From an uncultured Actinomycetes bacterium (GTDB taxonomy: Bacteria; Actinomycetota; Actinomycetes; Mycobacteriales; Nakamurellaceae), in the NCBI GenBank assembly GCA_937926105.1, contig CALANS010000066.1, forward strand, positions 1 to 64,000: DNA of 64,000 nucleotides. The letters are read 5' to 3'. Below, piece after piece: positions 36,951-45,689 of the stretch (its first letter is position 1; each line of letters begins with the position of its first letter). The translations under genes and the position numbers were made by a program. The notes beneath the pieces were generated by a model, which saw only the letters and a program-made list of their open reading frames with translations, was not told the origin of the DNA and did no database searches.

Positions 36951-38471
36951 ATGAGTATCACCCGGCTCAGCCACGCCGACCTGGCCAATCTGAAGGCGAC
37001 GCACTCGATCGTGGAGGTCCTGGCGCGCATGCACGTCCGGCCACCCGTGAACTGGGACGGAGCCTCGGACTACCGCATCCCGGCAGCGGCGCTCGGCATG
37101 CCGCACGGCGACGACTCCTCCGGCGTGCTGATCAATCCGGACCAGAATCGTTGGTGGGCATTCCACGCCGGCATCGGCGGTGACGTCTTCGACCTGCTCC
37201 GCACCACCACCGGCGTCACCTCGCTCCACGATGCCGCCGCGATCCTCGACTCGACGGGGCCGATCGCCGTCCCCGGCGCAGACGTCACCTCGGCGGTCGC
37301 CCGGAGTCAAGAGTTCTCCGAGCGACCCAGTCTGAACCGCACGCCGGCCGGCCGGATCCTGGCCATCAACGCCCAGGCGTGGCGCTACCTCACCCTGCCC
37401 GCCCTCGCCGACCGTGCCCGCCAGTACCTGCACCAACGCCGTATCGACGTCACCGCGCTGGAAGCCGAGACCCGCGAACCGCTTGCCGGCCACACCCCGG
37501 CCAGCCGATCCGGACTCACCGAGCACCTGCAGCGACTCGGATTCGTCGACGACGAGATCCTCGACGCCGGCTGGGCCGTCCGACGGGCAGACCAACCGAT
37601 CCGAGACCGATACCACGCTCGGGTGCTGATGCCGTTCCGCGACGAGACCGGCGCCATCCTCGGCGTCACCGGCCGCGACACCACCGGAGCGGCGCACGCC
37701 AAGTACCTCAACCACCCCCGCACCGGCGTGTTCGACAAGTCCGCGATGCTCTACCGGCCGTCGACACCGGAACTGGACAAGAACGCCACCGTGGTCGTCT
37801 GCGAAGGAACCCTCGACGCGCTGGCGATTGCCGCCTCGGCAGCACGTGTCGGCGCGTCGCACCTGTTCGCACCGGTCAGCCAATCCGGCCTGTCGTTCAC
37901 TGACCAGATCGCGCCGCGGATCTTCGCGCTGCACCCCCGGCCGCCGATCCTGTGCGGTGACGGCGACACTGCCGGCCAGCGAGCCACCGCCGCCTGGGCC
38001 CAGCGTGCGATCCGCGTCTATCACCGCGAGGTGCTCACCCTCACCCTGCCTGACGGGCTCGACCCCGCCGAATGGCTCGCCCAGCACGGCGACGCCGGCC
38101 TGCTGACCTTCGCCCGCCCCGGCTGTCTCGACGACCACACGCACGTACGCGCGCAGCCCGCGGGCGCGCTGCTCGCCCGCCACGAACTCGACCGAGCAAT
38201 GGACATCGCCCGCCTGCACAACCCCGACGCCGAGACCTTCATGGTCGCCCCCGCTGTCATGCAACGGCTGGGGGCCATCGCGTCGCGCCTGCCCAGTGAA
38301 GCCGCCGCCCAGAGATTCGCCCGCGCCGCGGGGCACACCCTCGCCCACCTCGTCGACGGCCTCAGCCCACAAACAAGAGCCACCGCCATCATGAATGCCG
38401 CCAGACTGCACCCGGCGAACGCTCCACCCGGCACCTCTCGGCAGCTCGAATCGGCTGGCCTGTCTCGCTGA
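36951..38471 (+). CDS. DnaG-like primase with a cysteine-free zinc-ribbon region
   Basis: This 506-residue protein has a Toprim domain with VVVCEGTLDALA (about 281-292, catalytic Glu) and CGDGDTAGQRA (about 336-345, DxD-type). Upstream is the primase core (HARVLMPFRDETGAILGVTGR). The first 70 residues align in pattern with the DnaG zinc domain (HGDDSSGVLINPDQNRWWAF, then GGDVFDLL), but the zinc-binding cysteines are absent. ATG 36,951 matches the family start; an upstream in-frame ATG at 36,906 is weaker. It would prime the complementary strand after transfer or support element replication. Confidence 0.8.
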   Translation: MSITRLSHADLANLKATHSIVEVLARMHVRPPVNWDGASDYRIPAAALGMPHGDDSSGVLINPDQNRWWAFHAGIGGDVFDLLRTTTGVTSLHDAAAILDSTGPIAVPGADVTSAVARSQEFSERPSLNRTPAGRILAINAQAWRYLTLPALADRARQYLHQRRIDVTALEAETREPLAGHTPASRSGLTEHLQRLGFVDDEILDAGWAVRRADQPIRDRYHARVLMPFRDETGAILGVTGRDTTGAAHAKYLNHPRTGVFDKSAMLYRPSTPELDKNATVVVCEGTLDALAIAASAARVGASHLFAPVSQSGLSFTDQIAPRIFALHPRPPILCGDGDTAGQRATAAWAQRAIRVYHREVLTLTLPDGLDPAEWLAQHGDAGLLTFARPGCLDDHTHVRAQPAGALLARHELDRAMDIARLHNPDAETFMVAPAVMQRLGAIASRLPSEAAAQRFARAAGHTLAHLVDGLSPQTRATAIMNAARLHPANAPPGTSRQLESAGLSR

Positions 38472-38561
38472 CCCGCCGCGCGATACCCGAGCTGCCGCAC
38501 CCAGCGGCGACCGACCAATCGAACCTTGGATCAACAGGAATCGACCGTGACGGAGGGTCTG

Positions 38562-38825
38562 ATGAGCTTCGACACCGCAATGCGCGACGCGACCGACACA
38601 GTCGACGCGGAACAGCTCACGGTTGGTGCGCCGCTGCTGCTCACCATCGACGACGCCGCTGGGCGGCTCGGCATAGGGCGCACCCTGATGCGGGCATTGG
38701 TGGCCGCGGACGAGGTCGAGAGCGTGAAGATCGGCCGGCTACGGCGCATCCCGGAAGACGCGCTCGGCGCCTACATTCACCACCTGCGCACACTCGGTAC
38801 GTCCCATCATCCCGAGGCGGTCTGA
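38562..38825 (+). CDS. xis: Excisionase/helix-turn-helix DNA-binding protein
   Basis: This 87-residue protein has a MerR/excisionase-type winged helix: LTIDDAAGRLGIGRTLMRAL, then VKIGRLRRIPEDALGAYI. It lies three bases before the integrase gene in the same direction, the usual xis-int order. ATG 38,562 is fixed by GGAGG eight bases upstream. It would bias the integrase toward excision. Confidence 0.85.
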   Translation: MSFDTAMRDATDTVDAEQLTVGAPLLLTIDDAAGRLGIGRTLMRALVAADEVESVKIGRLRRIPEDALGAYIHHLRTLGTSHHPEAV

Positions 38826-38828
38826 ACG

Positions 38829-40115
38829 GTGCCGCGGCGCTCACCGAACGGTCGATCCAGCATCTACCAGGGCAAGGACGGCTACTGGCATGGACGGGTC
38901 ACCGTCGGTGTCCGGGATGACGGCCGGCCGGATCGGCGCCATGTCCAAGGCGCGACGCAGGCGATCGTCAGCGCGAAGATCAAAGAGCTGGAAAGCGATC
39001 GACGGACCGGATCGGTCCTTCGCCCGGGCGTCCGGTGGACAGTGGAACAGTGGCTTCGGCACTGGCTCGAAGAGACCAAGCCGCACGTCAAGCCCACGAC
39101 CTACGAAGGCTACGAACGCGCCGTGCGCGTCCACCTGATCCCTGGGGTGGGCGCCCACAAGCTCACCGCGCTGCGGACCGAGCACCTGGAACACCTCTAC
39201 TCCCGGATGCTCACCCGAATCACCAAACGTGGTACCCCGATGCGCCGAGCCGCCGTCCACCAAGTGCATCGCGTCGTTCGGAAAGCCCTGAACGATGCCG
39301 TCAGGCTCGGCTACCTCAAAGCCAACCCGGCAACTCGGGCCCGCGTGCCGATGGCCATGGAGGATGACGAGGAACCAGAACCGCTGACCGTCGACGAGAT
39401 CCAGCGCGTCTTCCGGTCCGCCGCCGAGATCCGTAACGGTGCTCGTTTCGTCATCGCGCTCGCGCTCGGGCTTCGGCAGGGCGAAGCTCTCGGCCTCCAG
39501 TGGCGCGACGTTGATCTTCAAAATCAGGTGCTGTCTGTCAGGCGCTCTCGGCTACGCCCCCGCTACGAACATGGCTGTACCGAGCCGTGCGGCCACGTTC
39601 ACGCTGGCTACTGCCCGAAGCGCCGGCAGCTCCGGCCACCAACCGGCAGCACGAAATCACGCGCCGGCCGCCGGACAGTAGGCATACCTGACCCTCTTGT
39701 TGCGCTGCTGCGACATCACCGGGCCGAGCAAGAAGTCGAACGCCGGCATGCCGGATCGCTCTGGCACGATGAGGGCTGGGTCTTCACCGATGAGCTCGGG
39801 TGCGTGATCAACCCACGCACTGATTGGTCGCGCTGGAAGGCGCTGTTGCGGCAGGCGGGTGTCCGTGAAACTCGACTCCACGACGCCAGACACACGGCGG
39901 CGACATGCCTCCTGCTACTCGGAACTAGCCCCCGGGCGACCATGGCGCTGATGGGCTGGACCGACCCGGGCATGATGAACCGCTACCAGCACCTGATCAG
40001 CCCTATCCGCACGGAAGTCGCCCAGCAGCTCGGCGCGCTGCTCTGGGACGATGTGATTCTGGCGCGGCCTGACACTCCGCAAGATGGCTCCAGGGGAGAT
40101 CCTCGTCATGAATGA
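38829..40115 (+). CDS. int: Tyrosine integrase
   Basis: This 428-residue site-specific recombinase has an arm-binding domain at about 8-50 (SIYQGKDGYWHGRVTVGVRD), a core-binding SAM-like domain to about 175 and the catalytic domain after it. The active site includes Arg216 (LRQGEALGL), His351-Arg354 (HDAR), the MGWTD box with Trp in place of the second His, and Tyr386 (NRYQHL). It starts with GTG at 38,829, directly after xis. It should cut within the tRNA-Ser anticodon-loop core, although it lies 12 kb from attR and 38.6 kb from attL. Confidence 0.93.
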   Translation: MPRRSPNGRSSIYQGKDGYWHGRVTVGVRDDGRPDRRHVQGATQAIVSAKIKELESDRRTGSVLRPGVRWTVEQWLRHWLEETKPHVKPTTYEGYERAVRVHLIPGVGAHKLTALRTEHLEHLYSRMLTRITKRGTPMRRAAVHQVHRVVRKALNDAVRLGYLKANPATRARVPMAMEDDEEPEPLTVDEIQRVFRSAAEIRNGARFVIALALGLRQGEALGLQWRDVDLQNQVLSVRRSRLRPRYEHGCTEPCGHVHAGYCPKRRQLRPPTGSTKSRAGRRTVGIPDPLVALLRHHRAEQEVERRHAGSLWHDEGWVFTDELGCVINPRTDWSRWKALLRQAGVRETRLHDARHTAATCLLLLGTSPRATMALMGWTDPGMMNRYQHLISPIRTEVAQQLGALLWDDVILARPDTPQDGSRGDPRHE

Positions 40116-40344
40116 GCGAGAGTCTCGGCGGGTGGCGACGCGCAGAGACATAACGGTGGGCCTGCGCTGGGATTGCCTCGACATCGTCACCGGCGACTGC
40201 CGGCTGCTGGTCATCTCACTGCTGCCGTAGCCGGGGACGCTACCGGGGATCGGCGGGGTGGCACCGCAGCGGCAGGCATCTTGGCAGCGGCGTCGGACAC
40301 TCGGGGGTTGTCCGATCTCAGAGTGAGTCACGTTGAGCGGGTGG

Positions 40345-40758
40345 CTATTTCTGGATGGGGATGTCGAGTGAGCGGAGTAGGTCGATGATTCGGGCGCGGA
40401 TCTCGTCGCGAATCGGGCGGACTCGTTGGAGGGTTTTGCCTGCGGGGTCTTCCAGGATCCAGTCCTCGTAACGTTTGCCCGGGTAGACAGGGCAGGTGTC
40501 GCCGCAGCCCATCGTGATGACGAGGTCGCTGGCTTGGACGGCTTCGGCGGTGAGGATCTTGGGCTTCTGGGCGGTGATGTCCATGCCGGCCTCACGCATG
40601 GCTTCAACGACGGCAGGGTTGACCTGGTCGGCGGGCTCGGAGCCGGCAGAGCGGACCTCTACAGCGCGACCGGACAGGTGCTGCAGGAATGCGGCGGCCA
40701 TCTGGGAGCGGCCGGCGTTGTGGACACAAACGAACAGGATTGATGGTTTGGTGATCAT
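40345..40758 (-). CDS. arsC: Arsenate reductase, LMW-phosphatase fold
   Basis: This 137-residue protein reduces arsenate to arsenite for export. The P-loop CVHNAGRS (Cys11-Arg17, CX5R) is followed by Cys85 and Cys89 in MGCGDTCP, the redox relay of thioredoxin-type ArsC. The general-acid loop ILEDPAGK is also present. ATG 40,758 is preceded by GGAGAG; the frame continues upstream without coding character. It is 67 bp downstream of acr3 on the same strand. Confidence 0.92.
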   Translation of the reverse strand: MITKPSILFVCVHNAGRSQMAAAFLQHLSGRAVEVRSAGSEPADQVNPAVVEAMREAGMDITAQKPKILTAEAVQASDLVITMGCGDTCPVYPGKRYEDWILEDPAGKTLQRVRPIRDEIRARIIDLLRSLDIPIQK

Positions 40759-40825
40759 CGGAGCTCTCCGGGGATCGTCGGTGTCGGCGGCCGAGGGATG
40801 GCGCACCGTGGACGGTGGGCGCGGT

Positions 40826-41929
40826 TCAGGTGCGTGCTGACGCGTACGTCTCGCTGTGGGTGGGTGACTGGTGTGGGAAGCGCTTGCGTAGGGCGAGGGA
40901 GACGTAGACCAGGCCGACCAGGACGGGGACCTCGATGAGCGGGCCGACAACGCCGGCCAGCGCCTGCCCGGAGGTGACGCCGAAGGTGGCGATGGCCACG
41001 GCGATGGCGAGTTCGAAGTTGTTGCCGGCTGCGGTGAATGCCAGGGTGGTGGTGCGTTCGTAGGACATGCCGCTGGCCTTGCCCAGCGCGTAGCCGCCGC
41101 CCCACATGAGGGCGAAGTAGGCCAGCAGTGGCAGGGCGATCCGGGCGACGTCGCCGGGGTGTGCGGTGATCTGGTCGCCTTGCAGCGCGAAGAGTATGAC
41201 GATGGTGAATATCAGGCCGTATAGAGCCCACGGCCCGATGCGGGGAAGGAACGTGGATTCGTACCACTTGCGGCCCTTGATCTTCTCCCCGAGGCGGCGT
41301 GACAGGTACCCGGCGAGCAGTGGGATGCCGAGGAAGACCAGAACGGACCCGGCGATCTTCCATGGTGACACGTCGAGGTTGGTCTGTTCCAGGCCGAGCC
41401 AGCCGGGCAGGACGGACAGGTAGAACCAGCCCAGAACGGCGAACATGGCGACTTGGAAGACGGAGTTGATCGCGACCAGGACGGCGGCGGCTTCGCGGTC
41501 GCCGCAGGCCAGGTCGTTCCAGATGATCACCATGGCGATGCATCGGGCGAGGCCGACGATGATCAGCCCGGTTCGGTAGGCCGGCAGGTCGGGCAGCAGG
41601 GCCCACGCGAGCGTGAACATCAACGCGGGACCGAGGACCCAGTTCAGCAGCAGTGAGGTGACCAGCAGTCGGCGGTCGCCGGTGACCGTGTGCAGGCGGT
41701 CGTAGCGGACCTTGGCCAGGACGGGATACATCATGATCAGCAGCCCGAGGCCGATGGGCAGGGAGACGCCGTCTATCTCGACTGCGCTCAGGGCGTCGTT
41801 CAGGCCCGGTAGGAGCCGCCCGAGCAGGACACCGACGAGCATTGCGGCACCGATCCACACGGGTAGGAACCGGTCCAGGGTGGACAGTTTGTGCCTGAGG
41901 GCCTCGGTGTCGCTGTGTGCGGCGGTCAC
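40826..41929 (-). CDS. acr3: ACR3-family arsenite exporter
   Basis: This 367-residue protein has about ten membrane helices. The conserved RCIAMVIIWNDLACGD segment carries the cysteine essential in ACR3 pumps, and a second conserved region is LAFTAAGNNFELAIAVAIA. It expels arsenite from the cytoplasm. The start is GTG 41,929, with AGGAGG seven bases upstream; an upstream ATG at 41,971 has no ribosome site. It is transcribed with arsC and divergently from arsR. Confidence 0.92.
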   Translation of the reverse strand: MTAAHSDTEALRHKLSTLDRFLPVWIGAAMLVGVLLGRLLPGLNDALSAVEIDGVSLPIGLGLLIMMYPVLAKVRYDRLHTVTGDRRLLVTSLLLNWVLGPALMFTLAWALLPDLPAYRTGLIIVGLARCIAMVIIWNDLACGDREAAAVLVAINSVFQVAMFAVLGWFYLSVLPGWLGLEQTNLDVSPWKIAGSVLVFLGIPLLAGYLSRRLGEKIKGRKWYESTFLPRIGPWALYGLIFTIVILFALQGDQITAHPGDVARIALPLLAYFALMWGGGYALGKASGMSYERTTTLAFTAAGNNFELAIAVAIATFGVTSGQALAGVVGPLIEVPVLVGLVYVSLALRKRFPHQSPTHSETYASART

Positions 41930-41980
41930 GACCAAACCTCCTGTATTGGTGAACGTCGATGCAAGGACCATGCTTGCTTG

Positions 41981-41999
41981 TTGAATCGACAGTTGTCAA
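41981..41999. promoter_or_regulatory. Candidate ArsR operator between acr3 and arsR
   Basis: TTGA (41,981-41,984) and TCAA (41,996-41,999) form an inverted repeat with an 11-bp spacer in the 79-bp gap between divergent acr3 and arsR. The local sequence is AT-rich. ArsR-type repressors often bind such TTGA/TCAA-edged sites. The assignment is inference. Confidence 0.45.
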
Positions 42000-42008
42000 T
42001 ATGGATGG

Positions 42009-42377
42009 ATGGTGATGGCGACGACGCGCGAACGGGCCCGGCTGGTGCTGCCGCTGACGGACGAGAGTTGCGTGCCGACTCAGGGGCGTGATCTGGCCGC
42101 GCCCGAGGCCGCGGACCTCGCCGCATTGCTCAAGGCGCTGGCGGACCCGGTGCGGCTGCGGCTTTTCGTACGGTTGGCGACGTCATCGGGTGAGGTTTGT
42201 GTGTGCGACTTCCCGGACGTGGGAGTGGCTCAGCCCACGGTGTCCCATCATTTGAAAAGGCTGCGTGATGCCGGCCTGGTGGTCAGCGAGCGTCGCGGCA
42301 CGTGGGTCTACTACCGGCCGGTGTCGGGCGTGTTGGAACGGCTCGAAGCGTTCATCGCTGGTCTGGCGCCGGGCTGA
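42009..42377 (+). CDS. arsR: ArsR-family arsenite-responsive repressor
   Basis: The protein has 122 residues. The winged-helix domain includes ADLAALLKALADPVRLRLFV and QPTVSHHLKRLRDAGLVV. The metalloid site is the EVCVCDF motif (Cys-Val-Cys), as in actinobacterial and classical ArsR. It should repress itself and the divergent acr3-arsC. GTG 42,009 and ATG 42,015 are both possible starts. Its 3' end overlaps the convergent cutinase-like gene by 26 bp. Confidence 0.88.
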   Translation: MVMATTRERARLVLPLTDESCVPTQGRDLAAPEAADLAALLKALADPVRLRLFVRLATSSGEVCVCDFPDVGVAQPTVSHHLKRLRDAGLVVSERRGTWVYYRPVSGVLERLEAFIAGLAPG

Positions 42378-43041
42378 TCGCCGGGCCGCTGGTCAGCCGT
42401 GCCAGGGCGAACGTGGCTGCTTGGGCGGGTAGGTCGTTGTGGAAGTACGAGACGTGCCCTTCGACGTTGGAGCCAGGTGCGTTCTGGGCTGCGATATCAC
42501 CTGCGGCGCAGTAGTCGCGCAGTCGGCCTGTGTAGGCGGACAGGGCGCCGGGTGGGCGGGGTTGGACTCCGCTGACGCCTGGGTGGAACTTCCCGGCGTT
42601 GTGTGGTTCGCCGGCGGTGAAGGTCGGGTTGCCGAAGAGCGCGATCGCCGCGATCGATCCCTGGGCGTGCGCGTCAAGCGGTGCGGCACCACGGCCGGCG
42701 AACCGGCGGGTCGGTGCGATGAGCGTGTCGCCGATGACTTGCGCGCCCTGGGACCAGCCGAGCAGCACAACACGCTGGTCGGGGCGGCTCTCTGCCTGCT
42801 CGTTGAGGAGCGTCACCAGGTTGTGGACGCCGATGGTTGGGCTCTCACCGAGGTCGATTCGGGCCGGGTAGATCGCATCGAAACTCTCGAAGGTGGCCGG
42901 GTAGGGCAGGTTTCGGATGAGAACGTCCCCGGGGTAGCTGCGGCTGATTGCTCGGGCAACGGGGGTAAGGAGCCGTGATCCGCTGGCGGGTTCGGTGCTG
43001 CCTCGGACGGTGACGATCAGGACGGGCGTTCGGGCGGTCAT
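42352..43041 (-). CDS. Cutinase-like serine hydrolase without signal peptide
   Basis: This 229-residue protein has the cutinase GxSxG motif in LLGWSQGAQVIG (Ser97) and a plausible Asp/His pair in RDYCAAGD and EGHVSYF. The Ser and fold pattern (PYPATFESFDAIYPARI) match the cutinase family. Actinobacterial cutinases are normally exported, but this protein starts MTARTPVLIVTVRGS with no signal peptide, so it is probably cytoplasmic. It overlaps the MFS gene by four bases (ATGA) in an arsenic-related operon. Its substrate is unknown. Confidence 0.75.
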   Translation of the reverse strand: MTARTPVLIVTVRGSTEPASGSRLLTPVARAISRSYPGDVLIRNLPYPATFESFDAIYPARIDLGESPTIGVHNLVTLLNEQAESRPDQRVVLLGWSQGAQVIGDTLIAPTRRFAGRGAAPLDAHAQGSIAAIALFGNPTFTAGEPHNAGKFHPGVSGVQPRPPGALSAYTGRLRDYCAAGDIAAQNAPGSNVEGHVSYFHNDLPAQAATFALARLTSGPAISPAPDQR

Positions 43042-44246
43042 GGACCCTCCGGGGTCGTGGGGAAGGTGAGAGGGACCAGGGCCGCGCTTGCGGCGGCGAC
43101 CCCGGCCAGGCACAAGAACGCCGGGACGTAGCCGCCCATCATTTGGGCGAGCTGAGCGCCGGCCCAGGGAGCGGCCGCGGTCGTGATCATGATGGGCGCG
43201 GCCAGAGTCGCGGACAGGCCGCCGACGTTCGCCACGCCCCATCGGTCGACGACCGCGGTGGCCTGCAGCAGCGTGGTGCCGCCGCGAACGGAGCCGGCCA
43301 GCAGCGCCAGGACGGCGAGCACGGTGAGGTTGGCGGTGCTCGTCAGCGCGGCGGTGGTCACGGCGACCAGCAGCAGCATCGCGAGGGTGGTTGTTGGCAG
43401 CGAGAGCCGGTTCCGCAGGGGCGCGAACGCCAGTCGTCCGCACACCTGGCCAACCCCGCCGAGTCCGAGGACGACGGCGGCGGCGCCGAGACTGACACCG
43501 CGGGCGGTGAGCATCGGCACCAGGTTGACGACCGCCGCATACGCGCACAGGGCGGTGGCGCTCAGCGCGATGGCCAGCGCGAGGAACTGGCCGGTGCGCC
43601 ACACGGGTTGCCGGGTGCGGCGCGGGGCGGCGATGCTCGCCGACCAGGGCGGTTTCAGGCCCCACCAGTGCGCAGGGATCGTGAGGGCCACGATCCCTGC
43701 GAGCACGACGTAGGTGCCGCGCCAGCCCAGCAGCCCGCTGAGCGCACTGGTCAGGGGGGCGAAGATGGTGCTTGCCAGTCCCGCCACCAGGGTGACCGCG
43801 GTCAGTGCACGGACCCGGTGGCGCGCGGCCGACCAGCCGTTCAGCGCGGCGAACGCCGGCGCGTACAGCACTGCGGACATGGCGCAGCCGGCAAGCACCC
43901 ACGCGCCCACGAACCACCCGAACGAATCGGACCACGCCAACACCAGCAGGGCCACGACCGCGGCCGCCGACCCGATGCTCATCAGGGTGCGTGGACCGAA
44001 CCGGTCGATGTGGCGGCCCACCGCCAGGCCGGCCAGCGCGGCGACCAGTTGGGCGGCGGTGAATGCAGCCATGATCGCCGCAGTGGACCACCCCGTGTCG
44101 CTGGTGATCGGGCCGGCCAGCACCGGCAGCGCGTAGTACATCGCACCCCAGCTGACGATCTCGGTCGCGCACAGCGTGCCGGTGACGCGCCGCAGGTCGG
44201 GTCCGGCCAGGCCACCGCCCTGCGGCGCGGACGTCGGTACCGTCAT
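43038..44246 (-). CDS. MFS transporter in the arsenic cluster
   Basis: This 402-residue protein has about 12 membrane helices. The MFS loop-2 motif is GRHIDRFGPRTLM (near 77-89). It overlaps genes on both sides by four bases, between a flavin monooxygenase and a cutinase-like protein. The context suggests export of an arsenic compound, perhaps an organoarsenical or a monooxygenase product, but the substrate cannot be read from the sequence. Confidence 0.85.
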   Translation of the reverse strand: MTVPTSAPQGGGLAGPDLRRVTGTLCATEIVSWGAMYYALPVLAGPITSDTGWSTAAIMAAFTAAQLVAALAGLAVGRHIDRFGPRTLMSIGSAAAVVALLVLAWSDSFGWFVGAWVLAGCAMSAVLYAPAFAALNGWSAARHRVRALTAVTLVAGLASTIFAPLTSALSGLLGWRGTYVVLAGIVALTIPAHWWGLKPPWSASIAAPRRTRQPVWRTGQFLALAIALSATALCAYAAVVNLVPMLTARGVSLGAAAVVLGLGGVGQVCGRLAFAPLRNRLSLPTTTLAMLLLVAVTTAALTSTANLTVLAVLALLAGSVRGGTTLLQATAVVDRWGVANVGGLSATLAAPIMITTAAAPWAGAQLAQMMGGYVPAFLCLAGVAAASAALVPLTFPTTPEGP

Positions 44247-45598
44247 CGCGACGGCATGGCGCCGATCGTGACCAACTCCAAGGTGGCGGGCGCACCGCAG
44301 CAGCCACCACCCCGCGCGGCGGCCTGGTCAGGCTCGTCGAACAGCCCTGACCCACCACACACGCCAGAATCCGGCAGGGTCAGCTCGACCCGCTCGGCGG
44401 CCTCCCGGTCGCCGGCGATGTCCGCGACGACGCTGCGGACCTGCTCGTAGCCGGTCAGGGCCAGGAAAGACGGTGCCCTCCCGTAGGACTTCATGCCGAC
44501 CAGGTAGAAGCCGGACTCGGGCTGGGCGAGTTCCTTGGCACCGTGCGGATAGACGGTGCCGCAGGAGTGCACGTTCGGGTCGATAAGCGGTGCCAGCGCG
44601 GTCGGTGCCTGCAGCACCGGGTCAAGGTCGAGACGGACTTCGGACAGCATGCTCAGATCGGGGCGGAACCCGGTCACCACAACGACCCGATCGACCCCGG
44701 CGACCTGCTGGCCGTCGAGCGAGGTCAGCGTGAGCGACCCGTCGCCGACGATCACCACGTCGCAGGTGCGGAACCCGGTGACCGCGGTGATCGCGCCGGA
44801 CACGACTGCCTGGCGTGCGCTGCTACCCAGGGCGCCGCGCGCGGCAAGCTGGTCGTTGTCACCACCGCCGAACGTCCCGCCGGCAGACGACCGGCGGACC
44901 AGCCAGCTCACCCGGGTGTCCGGCGCGGCCTTGACCAGCGCGGCGAGTTCGACCAGCGCGTTCTGCGCGGACGCTCCGGTGCCGGCCACCACCACATGCC
45001 GGCCCGCGAATCGTCCACGGACCGCCTCATCGTGCAGGTCCGGGACCCGGTAACTGATCCGGCCCGCGGCCGCATGCTCGCCGATGGCCGGAAGACCGTC
45101 ACCCCCCAGCGGATTCGGCTGGCCCCAGGTGCCCGATGCATCGATCACCGCGCGAGCCGCGATGCGCTCGACGCCCGTGGGCGTTAGTACCTTTACCTCG
45201 AACGGCTGTGTGTCCCGGCCAGAGTCGACGACCAGATCCCGTCCCCGGCGCGAGACACCGATCACGCGAGCCGCATAGCGGACGGTCACCTCACCGGTGG
45301 CGTCCAACGCATCGGCCAACGGCTGCAGATACTCCTGCGCCCACGCCCTACCAGTCGGGTAGGACGACGGCTCCGGCTCGGACCATCCCGCCCCCGCCAA
45401 CACCCTCCGCCCAGCGGGGTCGACCACTTCGGACCACTGCGAGAACAACCGGATGTGTCCCCACTCCCGCACCGCAGCCCCCGCCTGGGTGCCGGCCTCC
45501 AGCACCATGACTGCCATCCCGCGCTGCTGCGCGTGGGCCGCCGCCGCCAGGCCGGCCGGACCGGCTCCGATCACCACCACAGGTAATGACTCCACCAT
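44243..45598 (-). CDS. Flavin-dependent monooxygenase, ArsO-like
   Basis: This 451-residue protein starts at ATG 45,598 behind AAAGGAG. It has an N-terminal FAD-binding VVVIGAGPAGLAAAA, an internal NADP-type HVVVAGTGASAQNA and an ATG-like VVVVTGFRPD. These are features of ArsO and related oxidoreductases found in arsenic operons. The C-terminal tail is cysteine-rich (GVCGGSG and GGGCCGAP), which could bind metalloid. It leads the operon with the MFS and cutinase-like genes and is divergent from the ArsR-acetyltransferase fusion that probably controls it. Confidence 0.8.
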   Translation of the reverse strand: MVESLPVVVIGAGPAGLAAAAHAQQRGMAVMVLEAGTQAGAAVREWGHIRLFSQWSEVVDPAGRRVLAGAGWSEPEPSSYPTGRAWAQEYLQPLADALDATGEVTVRYAARVIGVSRRGRDLVVDSGRDTQPFEVKVLTPTGVERIAARAVIDASGTWGQPNPLGGDGLPAIGEHAAAGRISYRVPDLHDEAVRGRFAGRHVVVAGTGASAQNALVELAALVKAAPDTRVSWLVRRSSAGGTFGGGDNDQLAARGALGSSARQAVVSGAITAVTGFRTCDVVIVGDGSLTLTSLDGQQVAGVDRVVVVTGFRPDLSMLSEVRLDLDPVLQAPTALAPLIDPNVHSCGTVYPHGAKELAQPESGFYLVGMKSYGRAPSFLALTGYEQVRSVVADIAGDREAAERVELTLPDSGVCGGSGLFDEPDQAAARGGGCCGAPATLELVTIGAMPSR

Positions 45599-45637
45599 TG
45601 ACTCCTTTGATCGAGGATCTTCGATGGACCGAACTGT

Positions 45638-45677
45638 ATCGACGCGCATCGATGATGTCAATCGATCGACATCGATG
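45638..45677. promoter_or_regulatory. ATCGAT-rich operator region for the ArsR-GNAT fusion
   Basis: The intergenic region carries ATCGACGCGCATCGAT (45,638-45,653) and ATCGATCGACATCGAT (45,661-45,676), and CATCGATG occurs at 45,648-45,655 and 45,670-45,677. Such palindromic repetition between divergent arsO-like and arsR-GNAT genes is a strong operator candidate for the ArsR domain. Confidence 0.6.
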
Positions 45678-45689
45678 TACGCTCGTGGG

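Noticed and set aside
36738..38534. Minus-strand frame of 598 codons opposite the primase
   Set aside because: Shadow frame; the plus strand carries intact Toprim motifs.
40116..40344. An attachment site directly after the integrase
   Set aside because: No tRNA-like or TGAGAC-type repeat is visible in this stretch.
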